Positions 17,398 through 28,519 are shown, counted from the first letter of the stretch. The stretch is DNA of 64,000 nt from Synechococcus sp. CC9605 (GCF_000012625.1 NC_007516.1:744001-808000); one strand, 5' to 3'. Notes: generated by a model from the letters alone, not told the origin. Numbers and translations: made by a program.

Positions 17398-18936
17398 GTG
17401 ACGAGAGCGGTTAACACTCCAGCTCCGGTGCAGCACGACGGTTCGTTCAACCCAGAGGCCCGCTTCGACGCCGTGCTGGTGGGCGCCGGAATCATGAGCG
17501 CCACCCTGGCGGCGCTGCTGCATGAACTCGACACGCAGCTGCGGATTCTTCTGGTGGAGCGCCTTGAAGCGCCTGCTCTGGAGAGCAGCGCAGCGGTGAA
17601 CAATGCCGGCACCGGCCATGCCGCCAACTGCGAGCTGAACTACACCCCGATCCAGGCGGATGGCACCGTTGCGACGGCCAAAGCGGTGGCCATCAATACT
17701 TCGTTTGAACGCAGCTTGGAGTTCTGGAGCTCGCTGCAGGAGCGGGGCGACCTCGACACCAGCAGCTTCCTCCACCAGGCGGCACACATCAGCGCCGTGT
17801 GGACGCCGGAGAACATTGCCTTTCTGCGTCAGCGCTTCAGCCAGCTGAAGGAGCTGCCGGCCTTTGCCCGGATGCGCTGGAGCGAAGACCAGAGCGAGCT
17901 CACCGAGTGGATGCCCCTGGTGATGGCGGGCCGCGATCTCAAGCAGCCGGTGGCGGCCACTCGGATTGATCGGGGCACCGATGTGGATTTCGGCAGCCTT
18001 ACCCGGGCCTATCTGATGCCGTTGCAGCAGAGCGGAGCGCTCAGCGTGGAGTACGGCACCCAGGTGCACGACCTCAAACGTCTGCGCCACAGCGATATGA
18101 CCGAGGCGGATTGGCGCGTGGTGCTCAAAGGGCCCTCTGGCAAAAAGGAAGTGCGAGCTCCTTTCGTTTTTCTGGGTGCCGGTGGTGGTGCCCTGCCGCT
18201 GCTGCAACGCTCAGGGATTCCGGAGGCGGCTGATTTCGCTGGCTTCCCGGTGAGTGGCCTTTGGCTCGTCTGCGGTGATGCCCAGCTGGCTGACCGTCAG
18301 CGGGCCAAGGTGTACGGCAAGGCGGCGGTGGGAGCTCCACCGATGTCGGTGCCCCACCTCGACACCCGCTGGGTCGATGGCAAGCGGTCGCTGCTGTTCG
18401 GTCCTTTCGCTGGCTTCAGCAGCAAGTTCCTCAAGCAGGGTTCCCTTTTGGATCTTCCCGCGTCTGTGCGGGCCACCAATTTGCTGCCGATGCTGCAGGT
18501 GGGCGCCACCAACTTCGAACTGGTGCAGTACCTGATCAATCAGCTGCGCCAGAGCCCTACGCAGCGGCATGAGGCGCTTCAGCAATTCATGCCCACCGCC
18601 CGCGCCGAAGACTGGACTCTCTCGGTGGCGGGCCAGCGGGTGCAGATCATCAAACGCAGCAAGCAGGGCGGACGGCTGCAGCTGGGAACCGAGGTGGTGG
18701 CCTCCGGTGATGGCTCCCTGGCGGCACTGCTGGGGGCTTCCCCGGGAGCGAGCACAGCGGTGACGATCATGTTGGAGGTGCTGGAGCGTTGCTTCAAGCA
18801 ACGGCTCGACAGCGACGCCTGGCAGCAGCGGCTTCAAGCGCTGTTGCCCAGCATCCATGAAGACCCCCATCAGGATCCGCAGGTGTTGAACCGGATGCGG
18901 GAACGCAGCGATGCCTTGCTGGGGCTCACCGCCTGA
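17398..18936 (+). CDS. mqo: Malate:quinone oxidoreductase
   Basis: This FAD enzyme oxidises malate to oxaloacetate and passes electrons to the membrane quinone pool, peripherally bound at the membrane. The product has up to 512 residues. The Rossmann motif VLVGAGIMSATLAALLHEL follows a short unstructured leader. NNAGTGHAANCELNY, DRGTDVDFGSLTR, FVFLGAGGGALPLLQ and the C-terminal SPGASTAVTIMLEVLE are all typical of Mqo. GTG 17398 is the longest start; another GTG at about 17428 would also suit. Confidence 0.95.
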   Translation: MTRAVNTPAPVQHDGSFNPEARFDAVLVGAGIMSATLAALLHELDTQLRILLVERLEAPALESSAAVNNAGTGHAANCELNYTPIQADGTVATAKAVAINTSFERSLEFWSSLQERGDLDTSSFLHQAAHISAVWTPENIAFLRQRFSQLKELPAFARMRWSEDQSELTEWMPLVMAGRDLKQPVAATRIDRGTDVDFGSLTRAYLMPLQQSGALSVEYGTQVHDLKRLRHSDMTEADWRVVLKGPSGKKEVRAPFVFLGAGGGALPLLQRSGIPEAADFAGFPVSGLWLVCGDAQLADRQRAKVYGKAAVGAPPMSVPHLDTRWVDGKRSLLFGPFAGFSSKFLKQGSLLDLPASVRATNLLPMLQVGATNFELVQYLINQLRQSPTQRHEALQQFMPTARAEDWTLSVAGQRVQIIKRSKQGGRLQLGTEVVASGDGSLAALLGASPGASTAVTIMLEVLERCFKQRLDSDAWQQRLQALLPSIHEDPHQDPQVLNRMRERSDALLGLTA

Positions 18937-18939
18937 GCG

Positions 18940-19260
18940 TCATTCCCCCAGATTCACCAAGACAACGCCGGCTGTGATCAAAGCGATTCCGATCAATTGG
19001 GCGGGCTGCAGCATCTGGCTATAGGCAATGCGCCCCACCAGCACGATCACCACAGTGCCGATGCCGCTCCACAGGGCATAGGTGATTCCCAGGGGAATGC
19101 TCAGCACCACTTTGGAGAGTAGTGCCATTGCAAGGGCGTAGGCGCTGAACACCAGCAGCGTGGGCAGCGGTCGGGTCATGCCCTCCGACAAGCGCAGGCA
19201 GGAGGTGCCGATCACCTCAGCGCTGATCGCCAGCAGCAGCAGGGTCCAGGGATTGCTCAT
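18940..19260 (-). CDS. SMR-family small multidrug/guanidinium-type transporter
   Basis: This is a 106-residue four-helix membrane protein of the small multidrug resistance family, which works as a dimer exchanging protons for cationic compounds. The conserved membrane Glu is in helix 1 ([19 protein letters not shown]). [15 protein letters not shown] in helix 3 and [12 protein letters not shown] in helix 4 are also typical. The Trp-Ser-Gly of helix 3 is retained. ATG 19260 is used; GTG 19266 lies in frame. It is divergent from lepA and tail-to-tail with mqo. Confidence 0.92.
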   Translation of the reverse strand: MSNPWTLLLLAISAEVIGTSCLRLSEGMTRPLPTLLVFSAYALAMALLSKVVLSIPLGITYALWSGIGTVVIVLVGRIAYSQMLQPAQLIGIALITAGVVLVNLGE

Positions 19261-19331
19261 GGCCACTGGTGCAGCTCCTTAGGATTGTGGCAACGACGCT
19301 TTCTGGACCCGAGACGGGATTCCGCCGCTGC

Positions 19332-21152
<1,821 letters not shown>

Positions 21153-21393
21153 ATAGAATTCCGTAAAAGTATTTCAATATTTAGGTGATTTCGCTGAGAT
21201 ACATCTGCTAACCTCTTGAGGTCTTGTGTCAAGTAACTCGCTGGTCAGGTTATAGACGCGTTATGTGTAATTTTTTTTATTTATAGCCTCCTGCTTTTAT
21301 TGAAGCATCAAATAGTTCTTGGACTGCCGATAAGCCGTTGTCGCCAGTGGTAGCGAGACGCCATGGCTTCATTCTTCCGCGGTTCGGGAGACA

Positions 21394-22266
21394 ATGCATC
21401 TGCCTGAGGCCAACTTGCCCGTGACCCGCAGCCTCTCCACCCGCATGGCCCGCTGGGGTCTAGTGATCGTGGGGATCTACCTGCTGGTGGCCTTGATCAC
21501 GCCGTTGTTGGTGAGTGCTGGCATCCTCCCGGACGCCAATGCTGGCCTGGAGAACCCGATCTACGCCGGTCCCAGTTGGACCCACTGGTGCGGCACCGAC
21601 CGGCTCGGCCGGGATGTGTGTGTGCGCACCATGGCCGGCAGTGGGGTGGCGCTTCAGGTGGTGTTGTTGGCGGTGGGTGTAGCCCTGCTGGTGGGTGTGC
21701 CCCTGGGCATGGTGAGTGGGTATTTCGGCGGGGCTGTCGATCGCCTGATGGTGTTGCTGATGGACACGCTTTACACCCTGCCGGTGTTGTTGCTTTCGGT
21801 GGTGTTGGCCTTTCTGCTGGGCAAGGGCATCCCCAATGCCGCCGCCGCCCTTTGTGTGGTGTATGTGCCGCAGTATTTCCGCGTAGTGCGCAACCAAACC
21901 GCCCAGGTGAAAAGCGAGCTGTTTGTGGAGGCCGCCCAGAGCCTGGGGGCGGGGCCGCTCTGGATCCTGCGGCGCTACCTGTTCCGCAACGTGATCACCT
22001 CCGTGCCGGTGCTGCTCACCCTCAACGCCGCCGATGCGGTGCTGGTGCTTGGGGGATTGGGATTTCTCGGTCTGGGCTTGCCGGAGACCGTGCCTGAATG
22101 GGGTGGCGATCTCAATCTGGCCCTTGCAGCAGTGCCCACCGGGGTGTGGTGGACGGCCCTCTTCCCCGGTCTGGCGATGTTTGTGTTGGTGCTGGGGCTG
22201 TCCTTTCTTGGTGAAGGCATCGAGGCCTGGGTGAGCGGCGCAGAAGCCAGGCCCGCGTCAGACTGA
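21394..22266 (+). CDS. ABC transporter permease (DppC/OppC type)
   Basis: The 290-residue inner-membrane permease is of the dipeptide/oligopeptide/nickel type. After the first helix (WGLVIVGIYLLVALITPLL) comes the typical periplasmic segment WTHWCGTDRLGRDVCVRTM. Five more helices follow, including the EAA loop that docks the ATPase (FVEAAQSLGAGPLWILRRYL FRN). The usual partner genes (DppB permease, binding protein, ATPases) are not adjacent and must lie elsewhere, as is common in picocyanobacteria. The substrate is unknown. Confidence 0.92.
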   Translation: MHLPEANLPVTRSLSTRMARWGLVIVGIYLLVALITPLLVSAGILPDANAGLENPIYAGPSWTHWCGTDRLGRDVCVRTMAGSGVALQVVLLAVGVALLVGVPLGMVSGYFGGAVDRLMVLLMDTLYTLPVLLLSVVLAFLLGKGIPNAAAALCVVYVPQYFRVVRNQTAQVKSELFVEAAQSLGAGPLWILRRYLFRNVITSVPVLLTLNAADAVLVLGGLGFLGLGLPETVPEWGGDLNLALAAVPTGVWWTALFPGLAMFVLVLGLSFLGEGIEAWVSGAEARPASD

Positions 22267-22285
22267 CCCCATCGGCACGGGTGTG

Positions 22286-22501
22286 ATGGCCTGGTGGATC
22301 AGCTTGCTGTTGCTGAGCATGGCCGCGCTGCTCTGGAAAAAGAGCTGCGACAGCACCGATGATGTGATCGCTTTGCTCGAGCGGATCCTGGCCACCACCC
22401 TGGTGCTGGTGGTGGTGCTGGTCAGCCGAAATCTGCTGCTGGAAACGGCGGTGTTGATCGCCGCGGTTCAGTTGCCTGGGGTGCCGCGGCGACCGCGCTG
22501 A
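22286..22501 (+). CDS. Small two-helix membrane protein
   Basis: I do not recognise this 71-residue protein. It has two hydrophobic segments (WWISLLLLSMAALLW and LERILATTLVLVVVLVSRNLL) separated by KKSCDSTDD, and ends in a basic tail (PGVPRRPR). It begins 19 bp after the permease gene on the same strand and is likely co-transcribed. ATG 22286 is used; GTG 22283 also fits. Confidence 0.55.
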   Translation: MAWWISLLLLSMAALLWKKSCDSTDDVIALLERILATTLVLVVVLVSRNLLLETAVLIAAVQLPGVPRRPR

Positions 22502-22503
22502 TT

Positions 22504-22677
22504 TCAGGCTGGTTTCGGTGCCTTCACCTCACGGATCGAAATCCGGCAGGAGCTTGGGAAGATGGCATGGGCCGCTTCCACGGCATGGCTGAGATCGTCG
22601 GACTGGAGCATTTCTTCGCCCCATTCGTTGCCGCAGTGGTAGGTGACTGCGTACTGGTGCAGCTGTTTGTTGTCCAT
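22504..22677 (-). CDS. Conserved-looking small hypothetical protein
   Basis: The 57-residue soluble protein starts at ATG 22677 (MDNKQLHQYAVTYHCGNEWG). It continues with SDDLSHAVEAAHAIFPSSC and RISIREVKAPKPA. The pattern beta-strand, helix, beta-strand suggests a compact ferredoxin-like small domain, but no family is recognised. A TTG at 22686 would add three residues. It converges on the preceding small membrane gene with two bases between stops. Confidence 0.55.
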   Translation of the reverse strand: MDNKQLHQYAVTYHCGNEWGEEMLQSDDLSHAVEAAHAIFPSSCRISIREVKAPKPA

Positions 22678-22740
22678 TGCTGACAATCCGCTGCTTTGGT
22701 TATGGCCCAGGGTTCACGGAGATACAAGTCTTCCGTCGAA

Positions 22741-23430
22741 TCAGCAGCGCAGCTTCACAGTTCGCGGCAACTCCTCCATCAGAGCTCCCTCCTCACTCAA
22801 GACGGGGTAAGGCCGTTCCTGCTCCCGGCACCAGCGGGCCACCTCGGGGTAGGACCACTCAAACAGCAACTGCTGGTACTGCTCTGGTTTCAGGCCTTCC
22901 CCCTGGGTTGGAGCCAGGCCGGCCACCTGGCGTTGGCGCAGCGCCTCAAAAAGCAGGGTCGCGGTGGCGACCGACACGTTCAGGGACTGAACCATGCCGC
23001 GCATCGGGATGAATAGCGCTTCATCCATCAGGTCCCGGGCCTGATCGGTCAGCCCCCATTTCTCCGCCCCGAGCACGAAGGCGGTGGGTACGGTGAAGTC
23101 GCACTCCCGGTAGTCCTTGGCATCCACCCCGAGATGGGTTCCGTAGAGCCGGAATCCTTCCCCTTTGAGATGGCGGATGGCTGTTTCGGTGTCGGGATGG
23201 TCGTGCAGAGGCACCCATTTCTGGCTGCCCTGGGCCGTGCTGTTGAAGGTGCGTGGTCGCCCGTCAAAACTCACCGCGTGGGCTTCCAGCGCCCCGACGG
23301 CATCACAGCTGCGCAGGATGGCGGAGAGGTTGTGGGGTTTCTCCACGTGTTCGAGCAGCACCGTGAGATCCGCCATGCGGTGGTTCAGCACGGATTTCAG
23401 CCGCTCAAACCGTCGCGGCAGCAGGGGCAT
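22741..23430 (-). CDS. trmH: tRNA (guanosine-2'-O)-methyltransferase, TrmH/SpoU family
   Basis: This SPOUT-fold enzyme transfers methyl from AdoMet to a tRNA guanosine 2'-OH, typically G18. In the 229-residue product motif 1 is EHVEKPHNLSAILRSCDAVG (catalytic Arg), motif 2 is FVLGAEKWGLTDQARDLMDE and motif 3 is IPMRGMVQSLNVSVATATLL FE. The N-terminal RRFERLKSVLNHRMADLTVL and a C-terminal extension match TrmH, not the shorter TrmL. Divergent from the alkyltransferase-like gene. Confidence 0.92.
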   Translation of the reverse strand: MPLLPRRFERLKSVLNHRMADLTVLLEHVEKPHNLSAILRSCDAVGALEAHAVSFDGRPRTFNSTAQGSQKWVPLHDHPDTETAIRHLKGEGFRLYGTHLGVDAKDYRECDFTVPTAFVLGAEKWGLTDQARDLMDEALFIPMRGMVQSLNVSVATATLLFEALRQRQVAGLAPTQGEGLKPEQYQQLLFEWSYPEVARWCREQERPYPVLSEEGALMEELPRTVKLRC

Positions 23431-23545
23431 GGGCGGTCAATCGGGTGAGTGCAACAGGTTGGGTCCTTCCATGCTTTGGGGTCTGGAACGACAATCAAGA
23501 AGTCAGTGCTTTCTCGCCATCCAGATCCCGCCTGAGGATCCCTCT

Positions 23546-23893
23546 GTGGAACCGTACGTCTCCGGCGGCACGTTTGATCAGCGTGTCTGGAGCCAGGTGG
23601 CCCGCATCCCCCACGGCCGCTTGGCGACCTACGGCCAGATTGCTGAGTTGATCGGTGCCTTTGGTTGTGCGCGTCAGGTGGGTTGGGCGCTGCGGCGTCT
23701 CAAGCTCCCGTCAACCGTTCCCTGGCACCGCGTGGTGAACGCTCAGGGCCGGATTTCGATGAGCCTCAGCCGTGAGGGCAGTGACTGGATCCAGCGCGAC
23801 CTGCTGCTGGCTGAGGGCATTCCGGTGGATGCGGAGGGACGCTTGCCGCTGCGTCAGTTCCTTTGGCACCCGGACGCCCATGCTGGGGCTTGA
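23546..23893 (+). CDS. Alkyltransferase-like (ATL) DNA-repair protein
   Basis: The 115-residue protein has the O6-alkylguanine-DNA methyltransferase fold: FDQRVWSQVARIPHGRLATYGQIAELIG, a DNA-binding helix-turn-helix with the Arg finger region (CARQVGWALRRL), and the active-site loop. That loop reads PWHRVVNAQGR, so Trp replaces the methyl-accepting Cys of PCHRV. This is the hallmark of ATL proteins, which bind alkylated guanines without repairing them and flag them for nucleotide excision repair. The core begins near GTG 23546. ATG 23471 would give a longer, poorly conserved leader. Divergent from trmH and followed at once by rsmB. Confidence 0.88.
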   Translation: MEPYVSGGTFDQRVWSQVARIPHGRLATYGQIAELIGAFGCARQVGWALRRLKLPSTVPWHRVVNAQGRISMSLSREGSDWIQRDLLLAEGIPVDAEGRLPLRQFLWHPDAHAGA

Positions 23894-23896
23894 TGC

Positions 23897-25234
23897 GTGC
23901 TGCTTTTGTCTGATTCGGCTCCGATTGGACTGCTGCCGCGCCGTCTCGCCTGGGATGTTTTGCAGGCGGTTGCGGCTGGGGCCTATGCCGATGTGGCGCT
24001 GGAGCGGGTGCTGCGGGAGCGGGACCTCAAGCCTTCGGATCGGGGATTGGTGACCGAGCTGGCCTATGGCGCGATCCGCCAACGGCGCACTCTTGATGCC
24101 TGGCTGGATCGGCTGGGCAAGGTGCCGGCGTTGAAGCAGCCGCCCAAGCTGCGCTGGCTTTTGCATGTGGGGCTCTATCAACTGCTGTTGATGGAGCGGA
24201 TTCCAGATTCAGCAGCGGTGAACACCGCTGTGGAGTTAGCCAAAACCAGCAAGGGATTGGCCCGACTGGCCCCTGTGGTGAACGGGGTTCTGCGGGCGGC
24301 GTTGCGGGCGCGTGAGGCCGGCGAAACCCTGCAATTGCCCAACGATCTGCCGGCTCAGCTGGCCCTGGCCCATTCCCTGCCGGATTGGTTCACCCAGTTG
24401 TTGATCGAGTGGCGCGGGGTGGAGGGGGCCGCGGCGGTGGCAAGCGCCTGCAACCGCGTACCGGATCTGGATTTGCGGGTGAATCGGTTGCGATCGAGTC
24501 CTGCGCAGGTGCAGCAGGATCTGGCTGCGGCTGGCATCAGCAGTGAGTCCATCGTTGGTTGTCCCGATGGCCTGCGCATCTCAGGCCACAGCGGCGATCT
24601 GCGCCACTGGCCCGGCTATGCCGAGGGCCATTGGTGTGTGCAGGATTGTTCGGCGCAATGGATTGCACCTGTGCTCGATCCCAAACCGGGAGATCGCATC
24701 CTGGATGCCTGTGCGGCTCCGGGGGGCAAAGCCACCCATTTAGCGGAGTTGGTGGGGGATCAGGCGGAGATCTGGGCTGTGGACCGATCAGCGGGACGGC
24801 TCAAGCGCGTTGCGGCCAATGCCGCCCGGCTGGGCCTTGCCTCCATCAATGCCCTGGCTGCGGATGCCGCCAATCTTTTGGAGCAGCGCCCCCAATGGCG
24901 TGAATCCTTCCAGAGGATCCTGATCGATGCCCCCTGCTCGGGGCTTGGAACCCTGGCCCGTCATCCCGATGCCCGTTGGCGGGTGACGCCCCAATCCATT
25001 CGTGGTCTTTTGCCCCAACAACAGGCTCTTCTGGATGGCCTTCTGCCGTTGTTGGCTCCCCAAGGAGTGTTGGTGTACGCCACCTGCACCATTCATCCCG
25101 ATGAAAATCAGGCACAGATCCAGGCTCTGTTGAAGCGTCACCCAACGCTGCGTTTGGAACAGGAGAGCCAGCTCTGGCCGGATCAAGCCAGCGGGGGAGA
25201 TGGGTTCTATTCGGCGGTGCTGCAGCGGGCCTAG
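23897..25234 (+). CDS. rsmB: 16S rRNA m5C967 methyltransferase
   Basis: RsmB (Sun/Fmu) methylates C967 of 16S rRNA. In the 445-residue product an N-terminal NusB-like RNA-binding domain (residues 10-145, ALERVLRERDLKPSDRGLVTE) precedes the AdoMet-binding methyltransferase domain. That domain has LDACAAPGGKATHLAEL (motif I), DAPCSGLGTLARHPDARWR (motif IV with a catalytic-role Cys) and LVYATCTIHPDENQ (motif VI with the nucleophilic Cys). It starts at GTG 23897, three bases after the ATL stop. The stop is followed closely by the convergent PBP gene. Confidence 0.96.
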   Translation: MLLLSDSAPIGLLPRRLAWDVLQAVAAGAYADVALERVLRERDLKPSDRGLVTELAYGAIRQRRTLDAWLDRLGKVPALKQPPKLRWLLHVGLYQLLLMERIPDSAAVNTAVELAKTSKGLARLAPVVNGVLRAALRAREAGETLQLPNDLPAQLALAHSLPDWFTQLLIEWRGVEGAAAVASACNRVPDLDLRVNRLRSSPAQVQQDLAAAGISSESIVGCPDGLRISGHSGDLRHWPGYAEGHWCVQDCSAQWIAPVLDPKPGDRILDACAAPGGKATHLAELVGDQAEIWAVDRSAGRLKRVAANAARLGLASINALAADAANLLEQRPQWRESFQRILIDAPCSGLGTLARHPDARWRVTPQSIRGLLPQQQALLDGLLPLLAPQGVLVYATCTIHPDENQAQIQALLKRHPTLRLEQESQLWPDQASGGDGFYSAVLQRA

Positions 25235-25243
25235 GTCCTTGGA

Positions 25244-27286
25244 TCAATCCCGTGTCCAGCGGCGTCCCTGGCGATCGATGTTGCGGTCTGGAGCGCTGTT
25301 TCTCCAGAGGTAAGGCGACTGGCGAGCAGGAGGTGCCACGGGGGTGAGAGCGGGCAGGTCTGTCTCAACCGTCGGTTGAGCTGCATCTTGCTCGGCGGTG
25401 GCCTTCTGCTCCGGTTTGGTTTTCGGTGGCTTGGCAATCGTTTTCGGATCGACAGCCAAACGCACTTTTCGCTTCGTCTTTGGTTTGTCGGGGAAGGCGC
25501 GGACAGGGATCTCGTCCTTGATTTGAAGCATGAATTGCTTCCAAGCCCATGCGGCCTCGCCGCTGGTGCTCTTGGTGGCGCGGTCGTCGTCGTATCCGAA
25601 CCAGACGCCCGTTGTGAGCTGAGGAATCGAGCCGATGAACCAGAGGTCACGGGTGTTTTCTGACGTTCCCGTCTTTCCAGCCACCTGGCGATCGTCGAGT
25701 TTTGCGGCGATGCCGGTGCCTCCGGTTACCACCCGTTGCAGCATCCAGTTCATGGTGTCTGCCACATCACTATCAATCGCCTGCTTGCCTGGGTTGTCGC
25801 TCAGGCGCCGGCTCCAAAGCAGCTCATTCTTGGGTCCGCGAATTTCCTCGAAGGGGCTTGGTGTGAAGAACACTCCGCGATTGGCCATTCCTGCATAGGC
25901 GGCGGTCATGTCGAGGATGGTTTGCTCGTAGGCCCCGATGGCCATGGGGTAGTACTTGCCTAGAGGTCGCTCGGTGCCGATGTTGAAGTTGTTGGCAATG
26001 TCAATGACGGCTTCAAATCCGACGATGTCTTGCAGTTGGACCGCCACCGTGTTGAGTGAATTCTTCAGGGCATCGGCAAGGGAGATGTTGCCGTAGTACT
26101 TATCGCCAAAGTTTTTAGGGCAGTAGCCATTCCAGCAACGCTTCGCATCAAACACTTTGGTTTCGGGCTTCATGCCCCGATCAATGGCCGCGGCGTAGGG
26201 AAACAGCTTGAAGGTGGAGCCCGGAGAGCGCAGCGCCAGGATGGTGCGGTTGAACTGGCTCTTGGAGAAATCCTTGCCGCCCACCATCACCCGCACCAGC
26301 CCGTTGCCGGGATCGATCGAAACCATCGCGCCTTCGGTGTCGAAGGGGGCATTGGCTCGAATCACCTGCTGAGCTTTTTTCTGCCAGTCGAGATTCAGGC
26401 TGGTGCGCACCTTGACCCCGCCCACTTCCAGTTGTTCGGGCGTCAAGAATTTGGGCAGCTCCTGGGCAATCCAGGTGGTGAAGTAAGGCGCAGAACTGTT
26501 GAAGTACTTGGGTGTTGCGGGCTTCAGTCCAAGCGGGCTGGTGCGACCGCGCTCCGCTTCGCTGGTGGAGATGAATCCGGCCTGGGCCATGCGATCCAGA
26601 ACGATCGAGCGCTGTTCTTTCGCCAGATCTGGGTTCACCAGGGGTGAATAAATCGATGGAGCTGGTGGCAGCCCAGCGATCATGGCCGCTTCAGGAACCG
26701 TGAGCTGCTCCGGGGTTTTGGAGAAGTAGATCCACGCCGCATCGGCAACGCCGTAGGCGCCGGACCCCAGATACACGTAGTTGAGGTATTGCTCGAGGAT
26801 CTGCTGCTTGCTCAGCTGCCGCTCCAGCTTCATGGCCAGAGCCGCTTCCTTGAGTTTGCGGGTGATCGTGCGGTCCTGGCTCAAAAAGACGGTTCGAGCC
26901 AGCTGCTGGGTGATGGTGCTCGCCCCTTCCCGAACAGCGCCCTGGCGGACATTGGTGACGATGGCCCTCGCGATGCCCCAGCCATCCACACCGTCGTGCT
27001 GATAGAAGCGCCGGTCTTCGGCGGCGATGAACGCTTCCGCCACCGTCGGCGGCATCGCACCGAGCTTCACCTTCTCTCGTGTCGCTGGACCCAGCTTCTG
27101 GATCACCTTGCCATTGGTGGAGAGCAGGGTGATCGTTCCCGGCCGATTGAAGCTGGCTATCCCGCGGGCATCCGGAAGCTTGGCATCCACCAGTTCCGTT
27201 AGTGCGCGCATGCCCAGGGCAGCTCCCACGCCCACCGCAGCTGCTGTGCCAGCGATCAGTGCCCAGTGAAGGCGAGAACGGTTCAC
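25244..27286 (-). CDS. Bifunctional class A penicillin-binding protein (PBP1-type)
   Basis: This bifunctional murein synthase polymerises glycan strands and cross-links peptides at the outer face of the inner membrane. In the 680-residue product a membrane anchor is at residues 8-28. The GT51 transglycosylase domain is at about 50-220 (catalytic Glu in EDRRFYQHDGVD; EGASTITQQLARTVFL). The transpeptidase domain has SPGSTFK (Ser357/Lys360), SLN (410-412) and KTGT (538-541). A basic, Pro/Lys-rich linker and tail end the protein. The GTG start overlaps the chlG stop (ATGTGA), so the two are translationally coupled. Confidence 0.96.
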   Translation of the reverse strand: MNRSRLHWALIAGTAAAVGVGAALGMRALTELVDAKLPDARGIASFNRPGTITLLSTNGKVIQKLGPATREKVKLGAMPPTVAEAFIAAEDRRFYQHDGVDGWGIARAIVTNVRQGAVREGASTITQQLARTVFLSQDRTITRKLKEAALAMKLERQLSKQQILEQYLNYVYLGSGAYGVADAAWIYFSKTPEQLTVPEAAMIAGLPPAPSIYSPLVNPDLAKEQRSIVLDRMAQAGFISTSEAERGRTSPLGLKPATPKYFNSSAPYFTTWIAQELPKFLTPEQLEVGGVKVRTSLNLDWQKKAQQVIRANAPFDTEGAMVSIDPGNGLVRVMVGGKDFSKSQFNRTILALRSPGSTFKLFPYAAAIDRGMKPETKVFDAKRCWNGYCPKNFGDKYYGNISLADALKNSLNTVAVQLQDIVGFEAVIDIANNFNIGTERPLGKYYPMAIGAYEQTILDMTAAYAGMANRGVFFTPSPFEEIRGPKNELLWSRRLSDNPGKQAIDSDVADTMNWMLQRVVTGGTGIAAKLDDRQVAGKTGTSENTRDLWFIGSIPQLTTGVWFGYDDDRATKSTSGEAAWAWKQFMLQIKDEIPVRAFPDKPKTKRKVRLAVDPKTIAKPPKTKPEQKATAEQDAAQPTVETDLPALTPVAPPARQSPYLWRNSAPDRNIDRQGRRWTRD

Positions 27287-28236
27287 ATCACCTGGGTCAA
27301 GGGGCTGTGGCCCACGGCCAGAGCGGTCACCAACATGCCGAGCACCAGAAAGGGCTGAGCGCTGGCCTGATATTTCACGTCAAAAGCCACGGGGTCTCGC
27401 AGCAACCAGATGTCCTGGAAGGTGATCTGAGGAACGATCAAGAGCACCAGCAGAACCGCTGCGAAATGCTGGCCGATCCCGATCAGGACGGCAACCATCG
27501 CAAGCTGAAAAACATCGATCATTGCGGCGCTGATCCAGCTGGCCCGTTCGATGCCGAACACAACAGGCAAGGATTGAAGTCCCAGTTCTCGGTCGCCCTC
27601 AACGCTCTTGAAGTCGTTGACCACAGCAATGCCAAGGCCCGCAAGGCTGTAGGCCAGGGTGAGCAGTGCTGTGCCCCAGGTCAGCTGCCCGAACAGGGCC
27701 TGGCCGGCCCACCAGGGAAGAGCGATGTAGCTGGCACCGAGGGCATAGTTGCCCAGCCAACCGTTCTGCTTGAGCTTCAGCGGGGGTGCTGAATAGATGT
27801 AGCTCACAAAGGAGCCTCCCAACGCCAGCAGAAAAACCACAGGCGTGGAGTGGCCGGCCCACTGGTCGAGGCCGTAGGACACGCCCAAACCCGCAAGCAG
27901 CAGAACCCAGATCTGCAGCTTGACCTGGCCCAGGGGAATCGCTCCCGAGGGGATCGGCCGGTAGGGCTCGTTGATCGCGTCGATCTCGCGGTCGTAATAG
28001 TCGTTTATGGTCTGGGTGAAGCCCGCCAGCAAGGGGCCGCTCATCAACATGCAGGCGAAGGCCGCGAGCACGTGGTCCAAACGCCACTCGTAATTACCGC
28101 TGGCTGCGGCACCACAGATGACACCCCAGATCAAGGGGATCCAGGTGACCGGTTTCATCAGCTGCAGCCGCAGCTTCCAGATGTTGGTGGTGCCTGAGGC
28201 ACCTTTCATCCCAAGCAGCTGACGCGCGTCGCTCAC
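27283..28236 (-). CDS. chlG: Chlorophyll synthase
   Basis: ChlG esterifies chlorophyllide with phytyl or geranylgeranyl diphosphate, the last step of chlorophyll a synthesis, in the membrane. The 317-residue UbiA-type prenyltransferase has about eight membrane helices and two Asp-rich motifs: NDYYDREIDAINEPYRPIPS and NDFKSVEGDRELGLQSLPV. These are diagnostic for ChlG/BchG among UbiA enzymes. The N-terminal MSDARQLLGMKGASGTTNIW is also typical. It precedes and overlaps the PBP gene and follows a small DUF2862-type gene on the same strand. Confidence 0.98.
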   Translation of the reverse strand: MSDARQLLGMKGASGTTNIWKLRLQLMKPVTWIPLIWGVICGAAASGNYEWRLDHVLAAFACMLMSGPLLAGFTQTINDYYDREIDAINEPYRPIPSGAIPLGQVKLQIWVLLLAGLGVSYGLDQWAGHSTPVVFLLALGGSFVSYIYSAPPLKLKQNGWLGNYALGASYIALPWWAGQALFGQLTWGTALLTLAYSLAGLGIAVVNDFKSVEGDRELGLQSLPVVFGIERASWISAAMIDVFQLAMVAVLIGIGQHFAAVLLVLLIVPQITFQDIWLLRDPVAFDVKYQASAQPFLVLGMLVTALAVGHSPLTQVM

Positions 28237-28247
28237 AGAGTCAGTCC

Positions 28248-28463
28248 TCAGGCGGCGGCGATTTCGTCTTCGAAGAACCAGCTGGTGGAGCCATCGCTGA
28301 GCTCAACAACCACACCGATTCCCTTGCCGTCGACGGTGCGGAAATCCTTCACCGTGCCGTTCGCGTCCTTCTTCAGAAGGTCAACCATGGCCTGGGGAAT
28401 GCGATCACGCACGCGGGTCACGCGAACCTTGGAGCCGATCGAGATGGCGTCACCCTGGGACAT
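28248..28463 (-). CDS. DUF2862-type small protein
   Basis: The 71-residue protein begins MSQGDAISIGSKVRVTRVRD and ends GVVVELSDGSTSWFFEDEIA. The compact beta-barrel pattern (KVRV, GTVKDFRTVDGKGIGVVVEL) suits an SH3-like fold. It matches the cyanobacterial/plastid DUF2862 family, of unknown function, often found beside pigment genes. It lies 12 bp upstream of chlG in the same orientation, so they are probably co-transcribed. Divergent from hisF. Confidence 0.75.
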   Translation of the reverse strand: MSQGDAISIGSKVRVTRVRDRIPQAMVDLLKKDANGTVKDFRTVDGKGIGVVVELSDGSTSWFFEDEIAAA

Positions 28464-28519
28464 GGCCTGCGAGGCTTGGATAGTGGCGCAACCTTAACAG
28501 TCGCTTTTGCGCCGAATCG

